A stretch of DNA of 64,000 nt from Isoperla grammatica (taxonomy: Eukaryota > Arthropoda > Insecta > Plecoptera > Perlodidae), in assembly GCA_945910005.1 (NCBI GenBank), contig OX246739.1:4556001-4620000 (forward strand), read 5' to 3'. A program made the translations under genes and the position numbers. The notes beneath the pieces were generated by a model that was not told where the DNA came from, ran no database searches, and saw only the letters and a program-made list of their open reading frames with translations. Positions 40,601-53,533 of this stretch are shown piece after piece; within the stretch, counting starts at the first letter, position 1; every line of letters starts with the position of its first letter.

Positions 40601-43283
40601 ACACCTAGTGTTCTTGGCGGAATGAAATAGACAATACCAACATCCAGAAGAGAATATCCCATTAAGCATAATGTGTTGCGGTTAACTTGTAAGAAAAGTG
40701 AACATGGAACAACTGCCTCGTAAATCCTATGTCTAACGTCTTACCCAGGCACGAGTGATAAACTTGACGGCCGTTATGAAGATGAGGCAGTGCTGCGATC
40801 TAGCGAGAGAGTTATGGAAAGTGTTTTGTTCGTCCATGGCGACATCTGTTGCGAGTGTCTGCAACACTCTGTTCCAACCAGGACTTAGGAGAGGAACGTG
40901 TGACACTGGTTGAATGGGAGGCGTATGCACGTATTGCGCGTTGGTAACGCCCCCATCATGAGAATAGAGCACTGTGAGTTGTTGCGTTCTCGTGATATCA
41001 TTTTCAGTGTGATAAATCCACCCTTATTGCTACTCTGTGGGCGTTTAAACTACCACGACAAGAAATTAATTTGCTAAGCACATCGTAGGAGAGAATGTAA
41101 CTAGAGCACGAAATCTCTATCATTATCTTTATTAACGAAACCCTATTCGTTAGTCGATGCGTTTAACAGATTTGCTTTATTTTGTTATCTTGAAATAAAA
41201 CTTATGTTTTCAAATTTGATATTTAAAAAATAGTGTATTTTTTCAGACTTTTGTATAGTTCATCCAAATGTTTGTTGAGTATAAACAAAGGTACATCATC
41301 TTCTAGGAAAACATTATTGTAATGCCACAAGATGTGGTAAATAAACTAGTCCGGACAACTGTTAAAGTTAACGACTGTTATTATGATAAATGGTTGATAG
41401 TGATAATGATGATTCTGGTTGATTGTCGTCTCTATTATTGCAATTTTGCAATTCAAGACGATGAAGGGTTATCAAGGAAGAAGATGGACAATCACAAGAC
41501 ATGCATTGTGCGGAGTGCGAGTGTATTTGTGTTTGTTTGTTAGTTTTACAAAGAGTTCTGATTTGTACTTGAATACCTTTCTCGATTTAAATATTAAAAT
41601 GAAAGCATGATGTGTACACTTGTTCAATTTGCATGAGAATATTTACGAAGAAGTCTTCCTCGTCGCTGTGTTTCCGCGTTCAGAGGAAATTGTCTCAGCT
41701 TTTCACTGTCACAACACGGGCGTGTGTCATCGATTTCCACTGCTGTTGTTTTGTTTTAACGCAAAACGTGCGTGTATGAGCGGTGGTGAATTGAAAATAT
41801 CAAATTGATTAAACTTATTTATTGCGTAAGTAAAGATTAGTATGTACTCTACTTAAATTAACAAATTATATAGATAATAAAAATGGTTATAAACGTTGTG
41901 AGCTTACATTAAAATGAAAAGTACATACAATATTTACTAAAGAAGTCATTGTATTTACATACGCATTTTAATTTTTAACATTAATTGCAACGAAACATCA
42001 CAAACATTCATAAAAGAAAGAAAATGCTACGGCTAAGATGATACGTAATAACTAGAAAAAGTAGTGTAGTTGTAGTGTATGCAAATTACATAAATATAAT
42101 GCCAGTACTGATCATGGATAATATGCATTGTTAAGAATAAATGTTCACACGTGGCTTTATTACGAGAAGTTACGCCTATACTCTTCTCTTGTTTTAGGTA
42201 AGGACGTTTCCAACTACGCCCACTTCGCTGACGTACAATACACGTTGGCCTCGTGAAGTGTGTAAGCAAATTACGATAATCAAATTTCATTGTTTACAAC
42301 TCAACCATGGCCAGGTTTTTTAAGGTAGCCATTCAGAAATAGAATTTATGTCAACAAGTGCACAGCAAAATTATTGTTTGAGAGATTGGGTAATGAAGTC
42401 TCGAGAAATTCATTATAACATACAAATACATATGCAGATTAAAGAGTACCAAATTAGTTTTTAATTAGTAAATTCATGACACTAATAATAATATTCCTGT
42501 AATAAAAGTTCATCAAAATGTGCAATAACCAATAAATTAAAAACAGCAAATAAGATTATTTAATGGACTGAAAGCTATAGCTTCGACCTCTTAAAATAAA
42601 TTGAAGGAAGAAGTGTTGTTGAAGTTATTAGTGAAGAAAAGAGTTGCCGTGGCACCACTGCGATTAACATTATGTACTTGCAAATTATTACCATTCAAAT
42701 TTGTGAAGTGCAACAGAATAGTAACTACTGCTACTAATACATCGGTTTTAAAATGTAGGTATTCGTGTTAATTTCCCGATTACTTTTTAAGTCCATAACA
42801 CAACAACAGTGATGGAAAGTCCCAACACTGCCACACTAAACCCCTCTGCATCAGTATGTGACTGGAGATCAATGTGACAGAGATAGAGATAGGAAACACT
42901 CTGGTATTGCATTCGTAATATGACGCGTATTCCCTACTCTCCTTTTCAAACAACTTCTGTCTACTTGTAATCGATTGCGTATAGATATCTTTTATCTGGC
43001 TTGTCAGCACTTTTAAGTTTTGACATATGTGTGAAATGTTGGAATAGTTATGGATATAAAACACGGCGGGCAGAAAATATCCCAGAGAGAATGTGCTAGC
43101 TATTTTTTACGGGTATAGGCATACATTTACGAATACAATATAAATATCATATGCGTTGTCAGTACATACCAATTGTGTTTATGTAACAATCAATCTGTAA
43201 ATTGATTTGAAGTAGCACCGCAAACGGTGGGTTTTCATAAACATTATCATACTGTTTTGCACAATATTATATTTGGTATAATA
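37615..43283. other. Intergenic, AT-rich, no gene recognised
   Basis: Short open frames only. A tandem tRNA-like repeat lies at 39013-39214. A minus-strand open stretch at 40745-40971 could be an exon but lacks a convincing acceptor tract. Otherwise nothing I can name. Confidence 0.5.
39013..39214 (+). repeat. Tandem pair of about 101-bp tRNA-like units
   Basis: Two diverged copies offset by 101 bp share ATAGTTATTT, AATATGTTCTTGGTGGAG and CGCGTTCCAGGTT followed by GTCCCGG. In the second copy CCAGGTTCGCGTCCCGG resembles a tRNA T arm, with B box GGTTCGCGTCC one base from consensus. This suggests a dimeric SINE or a duplicated SINE head. Confidence 0.5.
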
Positions 43284-46200
43284 ACGATGCACGGTTTAGC
43301 TGTAAAATGCAACTAAAAATTGATTCCAAGGCAGCTTCTAGTATTGTATTGGAGTCTAGTGAGGGTGCCTGTGTGATGCCAGAATAAGCCCCGTTTCCCT
43401 CTACGATGCACGGTTTAGCTTTAAACGAAATTAAAAATTGATTCCAAGGCAGCTTCTGGTATTGTATTGGAGTCTAGTGAGGGCGCCTGTGTGATGCCAG
43501 AATAAGCCCCGTTTCCCTCTACGATGCACGGTTTAGCTTTAAACGAAATTAAAAATTGATTCCAAGGCAGCTTCTGGTATTGTATGGGAGTCTTGTGAGG
43601 GTGCCTGTGTGATGCCAAAATAAGCCCCGTTTCCCTCTACCATGCACGATTTAGCTGTAAAATGCAATTAAAACTGGATACCAAGGCAGCCACTAGTATT
43701 GTATCGGAGTCAAGTGAGGGTGCCCGTGATGCCAAATAAGCCCCGTTTCCCTCTACGATGCACGGTTTAGCTGTAAAATGCAATCAAAAATTGATCCCAA
43801 TGCAGCCAGTAGTGTTGTATGGGAGTCTAGTGAGGGTGCCTGTGTGATGCCAGAATAAGCCCCGTTTCCCTCTACGATGCACCGTTTTGCTGTAAAATGT
43901 AATTAAAAATTGATCTTAAGGCAGCCACCAGTGTTGTATGGGAGTCTAGTGAGGGTGTCTGTGTGATTCCAGAATAAGCCCCGTTTCCCTCTACGATGCA
44001 CGGTTTAGCTGTAAAATGCAATAAAAAATGGATACCAAGACAGCCACCAGTGTTGTATGGGAGTCTAGTGAGGGTGTCTGTGTGATGCCAGAATAAGCCC
44101 CGTTTCCCTCTACGATGCACGGTTTAGCTGTAAAATGCAATTCAAAATGGATACCAAGGCAGCCACTAGTGTTGTATGGGAGTCTAGTGAGGGTGCCTGT
44201 GTGATGCCAGAATAAGCCCCGTTTCCCTCTACGATGCATGGTTTAGCTGTAAAATGCAATTAAAAATGGATACCAAGGCAGCCACTAGTGTTGTATGGGA
44301 GTCTAGTGAGGGTGCCTGTGTGATGCCAGAATAAGCCCCGTTTCCCTCTACGATGCAGGGTTTAGCTGTAAAATGCAATTAAAAATGGATACCAAGGAAG
44401 CCACTAGTGTTGTATGGGAGTCTAATGAGGGTGCCTGTGTGATGCCAGAACAAGCCCCGTTTCCCTCTACGATGTACGGATTAGCTGTAAAATGCAATTA
44501 AAAATGGATACCAAGGCAGCCACTAGTGTTGTATAAGAGTCTAGTGAGGGTGCCTGTGTGATGCCAGAATAAGCCCCGTTTCCCTCTTCGAAGCACGGTT
44601 TAGCTGTAAAATGCAATTAAAAATGGATACCAAGGCAGCGACTTGTGTTGTATGGGAGTCTAGAGAGGGTGCCTGCGTGATGCCAGAATAAGCCCCGTTT
44701 CCCTCTACGAAGCACGGTTTAGCTGTAAAATGCAATGAAAAATGGATACCAAGGCAGGCACTAGTGTTGTATGGGAGTCTAGTGAGGGTGTCAGTGTGAT
44801 GCCAGAATAAGCCCCGTTTCCCTCTACGATGTACGGATTAGCTGTAAAATGCAATTAAAAATGGATACCAAGGCAGCCACTAGTGTTGTATGGGAGTCTA
44901 GTGAGGGTGCCTGTGTGATGCCAGAAAAAGCCCCGTTTCCCGCTACGATGCAGGGTTTAGCTGTAAAATGCAATTAAAAATGGATACCAAGGCAGCCACT
45001 AGTGTTGTATGGGAGTCTAGTGAGGGTGCCTGTGTGATGCCAGAATAAGCCCCGTTTCCCTCTACGAAGCACGGTTTAGCTGTAAAATGCAATTAAAAAT
45101 GGATACCAAGGCAGCGACTTGTGTTGTATGGGAGTCTAGAGAGGGTGCCTGTGTGATGCCAGAATAAGCCCCGTTTCCCTCTACGAAGCACGGTTAAGCT
45201 GTGAAATGCAATTAAAAATGGATACCAAGGCAGCGACTTGTGTTGTATGGGAGTCTAGAGAGGGTGCCTGTGTGATGCCAGAATAAGCCCCGTTTCCCTC
45301 TACGAAGCACGGTTTAGCTGTAAAATGCAATTAAAAATGGATACCAAGGCAGCCACTAGTGTTGTATGGGAGTCTAGAGAGGGTGTCTGTGTGATTCCAG
45401 AATAAGCCCCGTTTCCCTCTACGAAGCACGGTTTAGCTGTAAAATGCAATTAAAAATGGATACCAAGACAGCCACCAGTGTTGTATGGGAGTCTAGTGAG
45501 GGTGTCTGTGTGATGCCAGAATAAGCCCCGTTTCCCTCTACGATGCACGGTTTAGCTGTAAAATGCAATCAAAATGGATACCAAGGCAGCCACTAGTGTT
45601 GTATGGGAGTCTAGTGAGGGTGCCTGTGTGATGCCAGAATAAGCCCCGTTTCCCTCTACGATGCACGGTTTAGCTGTAAAATGCAATTAAATATTGATCC
45701 CAAGGCAGCCATTAGTGTTGTATGGGAGCCAGTGAGGGTGCCTGTGTGATGCCAGAATAAGCCCCGTTTCCCTTTACGATGCAGGGTTTAGCTGTAAAAT
45801 GCAATTAAAAATGGATACCAAGGAAGCCACTAGTGTTGTATGGGAGTCTAATGAGGGTGCCTGTGTGATGCCAGAATAAGCCCCGTTTCCCTCTACGATG
45901 TACGGATTAGCTGTAAAATGCAATTAAAAATGGATACCAAGGCAGCCACTGGTGTTGTATGGGAGTCTAGTGAGGGTGCCTGTGTGATGCCAGAATAAGC
46001 CCCGTTTCCCTCTTCGAAGCACGGTTTAGCTGTAAAATGCAATTAAAAATGGATACCAAGGCAGCGACTTGTGTTGTATGGGAGTCTAGAGAGGGTGCCT
46101 GTGTGATGCCAGAATGAACCCCGTTTCCCTCTACGAAGCACGGTTTAGCTGTAAAATGCAATTAAAAATGGATACCAAGGCAGGCACTAGTGTTGTATGG

Positions 46201-46592
46201 GAGTCTAGTGAGGGTGCCTGTGTGATGCCAGAATAAGCCCCGTTTCCCGCTACGATGCAGGGATTAGCTGTAAAATGCAATTAAAAATGGATACCAAGGC
46301 AGCCACTAGTGTTGTATGGGAGTCTAGTGAGGGTGCCTGTGTGATGCCAGAATAAGCCCCGTTTCCCTCTACGAAGCACGGTTTAGCTGTAAAATGCAAT
46401 TAAAAATGGATACCAAGGCAGCGACTTGTGTTGTATGGGAGTCTAGAGAGGGTGCCTGTGTGATGCCAGAATAAGCCCCGTTTCCCTCTACGAAGCACGG
46501 TTTAGCTGTAAAATGCAATTAAAAATGGATACCAAGGCAGGCACTATAGTGTTGTATGGGAGTCTAGTGAGGGTGTCTGTGTGATGCCAGAG
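43284..46592. repeat. 119-bp satellite, about 28 copies
   Basis: About 27.9 tandem units of 119 bp span 3.3 kb. Each contains ACGATGCACGGTTTAGCTGT, AAAATGCAATTAAAAATGGA, GTTGTATGGGAGTCTAGTGA and AATAAGCCCCGTTTCCCTCT. The first three units are the most divergent. Variants marked by GCAGGGTTTAG, TACGGATTAG and CCCTCTTCGAAGC occur in the same order near 44350 and again near 45776, so a block of about 12 units was duplicated. Open minus-strand frames here are by-products of the repeat. Confidence 0.97.
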
Positions 46593-46689
46593 ACATTGAA
46601 TATTTACAACAAATATAACAATTAATTTAATTATAATTTCAAAATAATACTTATAGAGTGGGGTTAAGAGTTTTTTTTTTGCAATGTAC

Positions 46690-46825
46690 AGAGAAGTATT
46701 AATGTCATAGGAACCATAGGAACTTCCTGGTAGCAGCCCGGGGGCCCGGACTGCCAAAGGGCCTGGATTTGCCCAGGGGCCTAGGATGCAATCGCATCCC
46801 GGCATATCTAGCCAGTCTGCGCCTG
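46690..46825 (-). mobile_element. Possible hAT-like transposon terminus
   Basis: This is a GC-rich island in AT-rich DNA, directly after the 119-bp satellite. On the minus strand it begins near CAGGCGCAGACTGGCTAG and runs into alternating GGCCC blocks. Many non-autonomous hAT elements start CAGNGNNGGACTGG and carry such GGGCCC-rich subterminal sequence. I found no partner terminus, so the class is a guess. Confidence 0.3.
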
Positions 46826-48234
46826 ATAAAAATGTATCTAAAAATAATGTTTCATATTAATATTGTGAAGTAACTGAAAAAGAATGTCGACGATGTTTAC
46901 TCCATTTTATATGTACAAAACAAAATATACGGCTTAGTTGAAGTCGTGGCCAGGATGTGATATTAATTGGAATGAGTTCAGATATCATAATTGTGTTAAC
47001 AGTATCCAATGGGTTAGTACAATACACTTCACGTTTCTCAACAGTACAGTACTGCACAGTGCAAAGTACAGTACAATAGTACGATACATATCATTAAAGA
47101 AGATGCTTATAGTATTCCCGTCAGTTGAGAAATACAAATCTAGTATCCGTCTGTCTGTCTTTCTTCCGTTGTGTATTGATACTTAGAATATTTGTCCGTG
47201 ATAAAGGGTGCATGTGCTGCGCAGTATTATTCAATGAAGGCCAATGGTTTGGAAAGAGCACATTATATGAAATGAGATGTGGTTCCACCATATATAAATG
47301 ATGTTTGTAGGTATCTTGTCACTTTTTCTTGAACCATAACTAGGCCAGGGCTTATTCAGTATGATACGAATGAAAGAAGTTTATGCTCAGTGAGATGTTT
47401 TGTAGTGAGCACAGACTGATCAAACCCAAATGTGGCAGCCATCAATGCTGTATTTCCCCAGGACGCGTTAAGAAAATGAAATACTTTTCAATTGTTTGAA
47501 ATATAGAATTAAATGATTTCCGAAAATATAGGTTAACAATCCGTATACATTTTGTAACGTGTCACTAGCAAATAGTTTGTATCTTACTTACTTCAACTCA
47601 TAGTTATATGTATCCATTTTAAACTCTAGTTTTAATTTTTCATCATGCTAGTAATAAACACATGTTTTTGTTTATTTCCCAAAGGCTGAAATGCAGCATT
47701 GTGGCTCATACCACGGTAATAAAATGATACAGTTATTATTAAAATTTATGATTTTCCCGTATTATAATATCGACGAAAGAAAGAATATTATAAAAAAAAC
47801 AGGACATAAGAACCGGACGATTTAACAATAACACAATTCTCACTTAGAATTAGAAATTAGAAATTTTCCACTTGAATGAAAAACTAGATAACAGTTTTCC
47901 CAAGTTCATTGATGTTTGCCAAGAAATCATGTAGAAGTGTCTTAAAAACGATTGGATACACAATTCCATACCATCGAATGTACTGTACATATCAGTATTA
48001 ATCTCCATACATTATTTTAAAATTCTCAATTTAATTGGATGTTTACCATATGTCGTAAAGTGAACTCTTTAAAAAATGTAAGTTATTCTAAGCAGATTTG
48101 ATTTCCTATACATATTGTCGGAAATAAAGACCACCTTTCCTATCAAAAAGATGAAAACAGTTGATGTTGTTTTATTTTATTCACTAATTAATAATTACCA
48201 GTTCATTGTTTAGTTGATTAAACGTTCAAATATA

Positions 48235-48260
48235 TATACAATACAATACAATACAATACA
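48235..48260. repeat. (ATACA)n microsatellite
   Basis: About five copies of a pentanucleotide, ATACA. Confidence 0.85.
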
Positions 48261-51066
48261 AAGGTCTTTATTTGCAATAAGCAATACAAAAAGGCGAGGT
48301 TCGAACAGAGTTCGCTCTTCCACCTAACCTATGTTTACAGTCTTAGTCTATAATCATATTAATGCAGTAAGAGATGTTCCACTGTATGAAGATATTAGCT
48401 GCAACGCATATACCTAGACATGTTATATGGCTTACAGACGTTAACAACTATACACATTAAATATATACACAATACAAAAAAAAAATGCAATATCCGGTGT
48501 GTTTTAAAATACATTGGTTATCCTGTCCCACAAATAAGCTATTGTTAATATCACATCATTATTCATTATTATAATAAATAAAACATGGAATAATAGAGAC
48601 CAAGAACAATGCTATTCAAAACAATAATATGAATGCAAATACAAGTACGCACACATACAGATAACCTTGTGGTTATGCGCGTAAGCCACAAAGGTATTTA
48701 ATAATAATTGACAAAATGTGTGACTGCACCGCAATAATTGGAATATCACACGGTTTTTACGGGTGCGTTCTATGATGAACTTTCTAGAGCGCGTTTTGTC
48801 AGTACGCGGCCACATTACAACAATGGTCAGATGGTTGACTCAGAAGGAGACCATTTGTTGGTGACAACTGACAACAGACAATGCTATGCAAAACAAGTGT
48901 GAGAATTCTTGGTCTTGCATGTTTTATTACGAGTTACACTTCAGAAGATTCACGGTTCGATTCCCAGGATGTGCTGTGTTTTTTTTTGTTACTTTTGGAA
49001 ATTAACTTTAACTATCTACGGTACTTTGAAACCATCACAGCAACGAAACTGAAATTGAATAAATGTATCCCACTGAAAACAACGTAACTGAGTAGATTTA
49101 TGTGTCTCATTGCTTATAGAAAGAAGGTGCATAACAGCCAATATGACAGAATAATTAAAAACCAAACCAACATTTAATTAGCTGTATTATTGATATTGTT
49201 CTCAGTAAGTTTGAGATGAACAAATATATTATGTATGTATTGTTTGATATAAAGATAGAAAGCCACGTACAGGAACATATTTTTGTTTAATTGAATTTTG
49301 CGATTGAAGGCGAAAGGATTGTGCCGAGCAACAATATTATACTAAAATTAAATGACCCACATAGTTTGTATTTAGTTCTACTTTTGTAACACACATAACT
49401 TTAGTTTGTGGCTCACCCTATGGTAATTAAACATCATGTACACAGCTACCCATTATAATCAGTGGGTGTTCTCTGTTTATTAATTGGAAAACTAATTTCA
49501 CTTGATTCAGTTTCGGGCTTTGTGAAAACCATGATAATATGTGAACAATTTATACCGTATTCAATTAATTCGTTTCATAACAGTAACGATATAATTGAAT
49601 GAGTTTACCACACATCACCTGATATGAGATTAGATATAGTGGGTGGTAGTGGTGGTAATGTAGATGTGAATGTGGAGATAAATGTCTTAGAAAGGTGAGA
49701 TGTATCGTGGGAATATTTCTAACGATACAAATTAAACTATGGACTATTTCAAATAATTAGAAAGTCTGAACTTCGATTTTTCAAATTGACCTATGTGAGG
49801 TTTTACTTTAAAATTAATGAGAAATGAACACTTAACCTAGACAGCGTTAATGTGAATACCTTTACCTGAGTGTGAGTCTCTTTTCAATTAAACTATGTAC
49901 AAGTTTGTACGATACAATTTTGAAATTGACAAAAAGTAGAAGAACAAAGTCTAAAACCTGATTGAGAGAAGAAAATAATCGCATGCTACCAACCAATCAG
50001 TACAAACCATGATGGTGGTGATGATAACTTATCATCACTGAACCACATGAACTATTCCATCATCGATCTATTTCAAACTTATATCGCCTGAAGTAGTGCT
50101 GATATGAACTTCGGTCTCATAAATAAAGATATATAATAAAATATGACAGTAAATGATAAATATAGTGAGAAATTATGCCATGGCTATCATAAGTTAGATA
50201 ACACAGCAAGAAATGATTATGTATCCCTTCATCAAATCATAAATAAGTTACAAACATATTCCTTGTTTTACCAATAAAACATAATTTTGTATATAAATTG
50301 AATTACGCCCCTTTTTAAGAAATATAACAACCAGAGTAAATTATTTAAAAAAATTTTGTGGCAAAAGTAATCATATAAACACAAATCGTAATAATTGTAT
50401 CGAATAATTATTCGTGTACAAAATATATTTCGCTCATCCTTCATCAAATTTATTTGATATAATAAAAGTTTGTAAGAGAATTAATTGTTCAAAACTATAG
50501 TTTGTACCTCGAATATGTCACTTATTATCCAGTAACGTAGCGTGTTCAACTTTTACATGAACATGAACTTAAATAAACTTCAAAATAGCATGATTCATAA
50601 ATAACTCATTCCTTGTCTTTGCATTGAATTCATCGTTTCTCTAAGCATTTACACGACAAACTGGTATAATGAACACGAAGCTTTTAAATGTGTAATGTTC
50701 AAGTTGTTTAGTATATTTACTTTTAAAACAAACCGACATAGCTCGAGGTACAGTTTAGTTTACACAGCGGCACTGATTGCTTGTTTCGCTGTAGCACGAG
50801 AGAAGAATGAGTAACTGAGTTTCATTCAAAGCAAACAGAATATTGGAAGAATATTGTCTTTGCGTTATATTCATTGAGAAATTGGAATATTTGTGTCAAT
50901 GTCGAGGGTTTATTTCAACTATCTGCGACTCTTGATCAAGGGGGACCATTTATTGATATTAGCCATCATATTGCAGTATTTGTCATCTCTTATAGCCCTA
51001 CTAGGACGATTCTAGCAGCATTTTGTTTCGATAAAAATATACAATTGCTGAGAGTGAGCTTATTAA

Positions 51067-51079
51067 AGGAGAAGGCAGG
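51067..51079 (+). repeat. Left terminal inverted repeat
   Basis: AGGAGAAGGCAGG matches the inverted right end with one mismatch and directly abuts TTAA. Confidence 0.8.
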
Positions 51080-51203
51080 TGAAAATCGAAAGCGCTCTCG
51101 TATTTTTTTTAATTTACTAGAATATTTTTTAAGAATAATGGCATCATCCAAAAAAATTACAAAAAATCGAGCGCTGAGCTACACGCGCTCCAAGTTATCG
51201 TGA

Positions 51204-51221
51204 TGACGTCACCAGGCTGGC
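51204..51221 (+). repeat. Left subterminal inverted repeat with CRE palindrome
   Basis: TGACGTCACCAGGCTGGC is an exact inverted match to 53391-53408. It contains TGACGTCA, so it could act as a promoter element for the internal genes. Confidence 0.85.
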
Positions 51222-51342
51222 TCGCCGGCCGAGCACGCCGCGAGAATACACGTGTGCGGCCGGGCGCTGTACTGCACTGTCACTGTAGTGTAACTACGGT
51301 TTGTGAAGAACCAGGGGACACTATTTTAAATCTCCGTATTAT

Positions 51343-51895
51343 ACACTCGCCTACCCTCATTCACAAACGAGCCAGACCAGAATACACAGATGCAGAATTG
51401 CTGGAATTAGAAACATCTCACAAGAATAGAGTGAAGTAGTGGGATGACAATCACCGGATTGTTCTGGTAGGGCGGGTTGTGGAACATTGTATAAGTGCTG
51501 TGAATGCAGCCCTATAATACAAGATTGCGAAAGTTTTTGCTGCCAGGAAAGTAAAATAATAAATGATGTCCGAGGAAACGTAGCGTGTGTAACACACCGA
51601 TGCATTCGACCACCAAGTTCTGTCGTTGGACGCGCTGGGTATTGTTCGACATCACTTGATTTTATTCCCAAAAATCAAAATGAATCAAAAAACTTAGCAT
51701 CGAACCAGTTCCAAACGATTTGTGGAAGTATTTTGCATACCACCAGTTTGTCATAGATTAATTCTAGGGTTTCAATTGGAAGGGGTAATCGAAAAGTTAT
51801 TCCTCCGTGTGCCGTAACAAAAATACGCGAACGATTTCCAAATGAATCTGGACACGGGAGTATACACGGGATCCAAAACATCGGTGGGCTGTAAA
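51343..51895 (+). pseudogene. Broken gene with P2X7-type cysteine-rich domain
   Basis: Coding pieces in different frames resemble the zinc-binding cysteine-rich domain at the C-terminus of P2X7 receptors, which is also found alone in many invertebrate proteins. In order they are: an acidic lead-in (RPEYTDAELLELETSHKNRV, ending in a stop near 51439); a cysteine cluster KCCECSPIIQDCESFCCQE from about 51493; VTHRC; then WKYFAYHQFV (about 51723-51752); and, in another frame, NRKVIPPCAVTKIRERFPNE (51787-51846). Stops and at least one frameshift separate the pieces, so it is not functional. It lies just inside the left end of the transposon and points towards the other broken gene. Confidence 0.65.
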
Positions 51896-52349
51896 CCACA
51901 GTGGCCACATCAGGGTGAGTGAAAGTGGCATAATGATTCATAGTACCAAAATGTTAGTTTTTATTTGTATGTATAACAGGAACGGGCATACTACTTGTTC
52001 TATGAAATAATATTTGTTTTCAACTTACAATTTACTTTTCTACCGGAATAATGTAATTTTTTAAAAGAACCTTGTAATTAAATTGTACGAAGTATGTGTT
52101 CAGGGAGATAGAAAGGGCAAGGGGAGGGGAGTACGTAACATGGTAGGCTTATGTGGAGACCAAATTACGTACGAACTTCCACTTAATTTGACACCAACAT
52201 TTATATCTATGATTTGACGATCGTCTTTGTATGCAAGTAAAGCGATGGGAATTTTGTAAATATTATTGTTATTTGTTTATATGATTCACCCCTCTCTATA
52301 AAACGCATTGAAAGTTATTCCCGAATACATTAGAGCAGAAGGAATGTAA

Positions 52350-52800
52350 TATTAGCTAGCGATTGTTTGTTTTTTACAGTCTGTGAATGCTATATTGCAG
52401 GGTCCTAATTCACACATTGCTCTGATAGATAACATTGTTCCTTTATGCCAGCGTTTAGTTATAATAACTAGATGACTGCCGGCAGATTTTAAAAAGTTAG
52501 AGTAAATTTGAGAAAAATATCGTAAAGACAACGGGATCATAAGCGCGAGATGTATCATCCTTCGTTTCGAGTAGATCATCGGAGTCTTCAGTTCCTTCTG
52601 TTTCTTGGTCTGAGTCGAGACTGTAAGATGAATCTAATTCACCGTCAGAGTTATCCCATACGATTTCATCTTCATACAAGGGTTATTTGGCCAGTAAATT
52701 TCGGTACCCATCTCACATTGAATTCCAACTTCAAAAACGTTCATGGACACTTGAAATTCGCTAATAATATCTAGCTCCTCATTATCCGCCCGAACTTTGG
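52350..52800 (-). pseudogene. Probable transposase fragment, broken
   Basis: On the minus strand an acidic stretch (YEDEIVWDNSDGELDSSYSL and further Asp/Glu/Ser-rich residues, 52497-52679) is preceded by VFEVGIQCEMGTEIYWP in another frame. It is followed in a third frame by RWHKGTMLSIRAMCELGPCN (about 52396-52455). The layout of acidic linker, then a Cys-containing block with GTxxxIxxxCELG, resembles the region after the THAP domain in Kolobok-type transposases. Frames shift at least twice and the catalytic part is missing. I cannot confirm the family without a search. Confidence 0.4.
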
Positions 52801-53390
52801 AAGTTGACGCAACTGAATGGGACGGTATAGCATGTCATGTCACAATCACATATCATCATTTGCTTTCTTTTGTAGATGCAATGAGTACGTAGGCTGTTTG
52901 GCATTTGATAGCTCAGTTGTCTCCTGTTAAATTAGCAGAAGGAACTACACCTCTCTTCAATCGCGGGGATTTTTTAAATTCGTCTGGCATCAACTAATGT
53001 TTCATTATATCCGATTCGTTAAAAACAGATGCAATATAATGCGTAGAACAGATACGAGAGTTTTCCCTATAGGAACACAATTCTTCCTATGCACATCTCT
53101 AGACAATGCCGCAAATGTCTTTACTTTTCGCGATTAGGAAACGCGTATGTATGTAGCCCCTAATCCTGCTTTTACATGTGATGTGGAAGCACACACAAAC
53201 ACGGAACAATTAGGCATCTCACAGTTTTAATAATAAATATATAACAATATGTATAATATATAATAATGTAACACACTACCCAGCACTCTAGTAAGCAGTA
53301 AGCTAATGCGACACACAATCACGACGTATCGGTGGACACAACGCTGCTACTGTGAGATTGGCTTTGTTCTCAGGTTCGGCCGCCCGGCCT

Positions 53391-53408
53391 GCCAGCCTGG
53401 TGACGTCA
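53391..53408 (-). repeat. Right subterminal inverted repeat
   Basis: GCCAGCCTGGTGACGTCA is the exact reverse complement of 51204-51221, 138 bp from the right end. Confidence 0.85.
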
Positions 53409-53533
53409 CTACAAAACGCATTCAGAACATAAAACGGTCATTACTACCCAAATATTGCTCCATTTGAGTCGATTTTTTTTCATTCTCTTTTTAAGTAGTA
53501 ACCAAACGTAAATCACTAATCTGGTTGTGTTTG

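Larger units (their letters stand above)
46593..51066. other. Intergenic, AT-rich, no gene recognised
   Basis: Contains a GC-rich possible hAT-like end (46690-46825), an (ATACA)n microsatellite (48235-48260) and an isolated perfect B box GGTTCGATTCC at 48954-48964 without a clear A box. Nothing else is recognised. Confidence 0.5.

Noticed and set aside
43284..46592. CRISPR-like array, or minus-strand proteins in the 119-bp repeat
   Set aside because: Units are contiguous with no unique spacers, the host is a eukaryote, and the open frames follow the repeat period and are not conserved between units by codon position.
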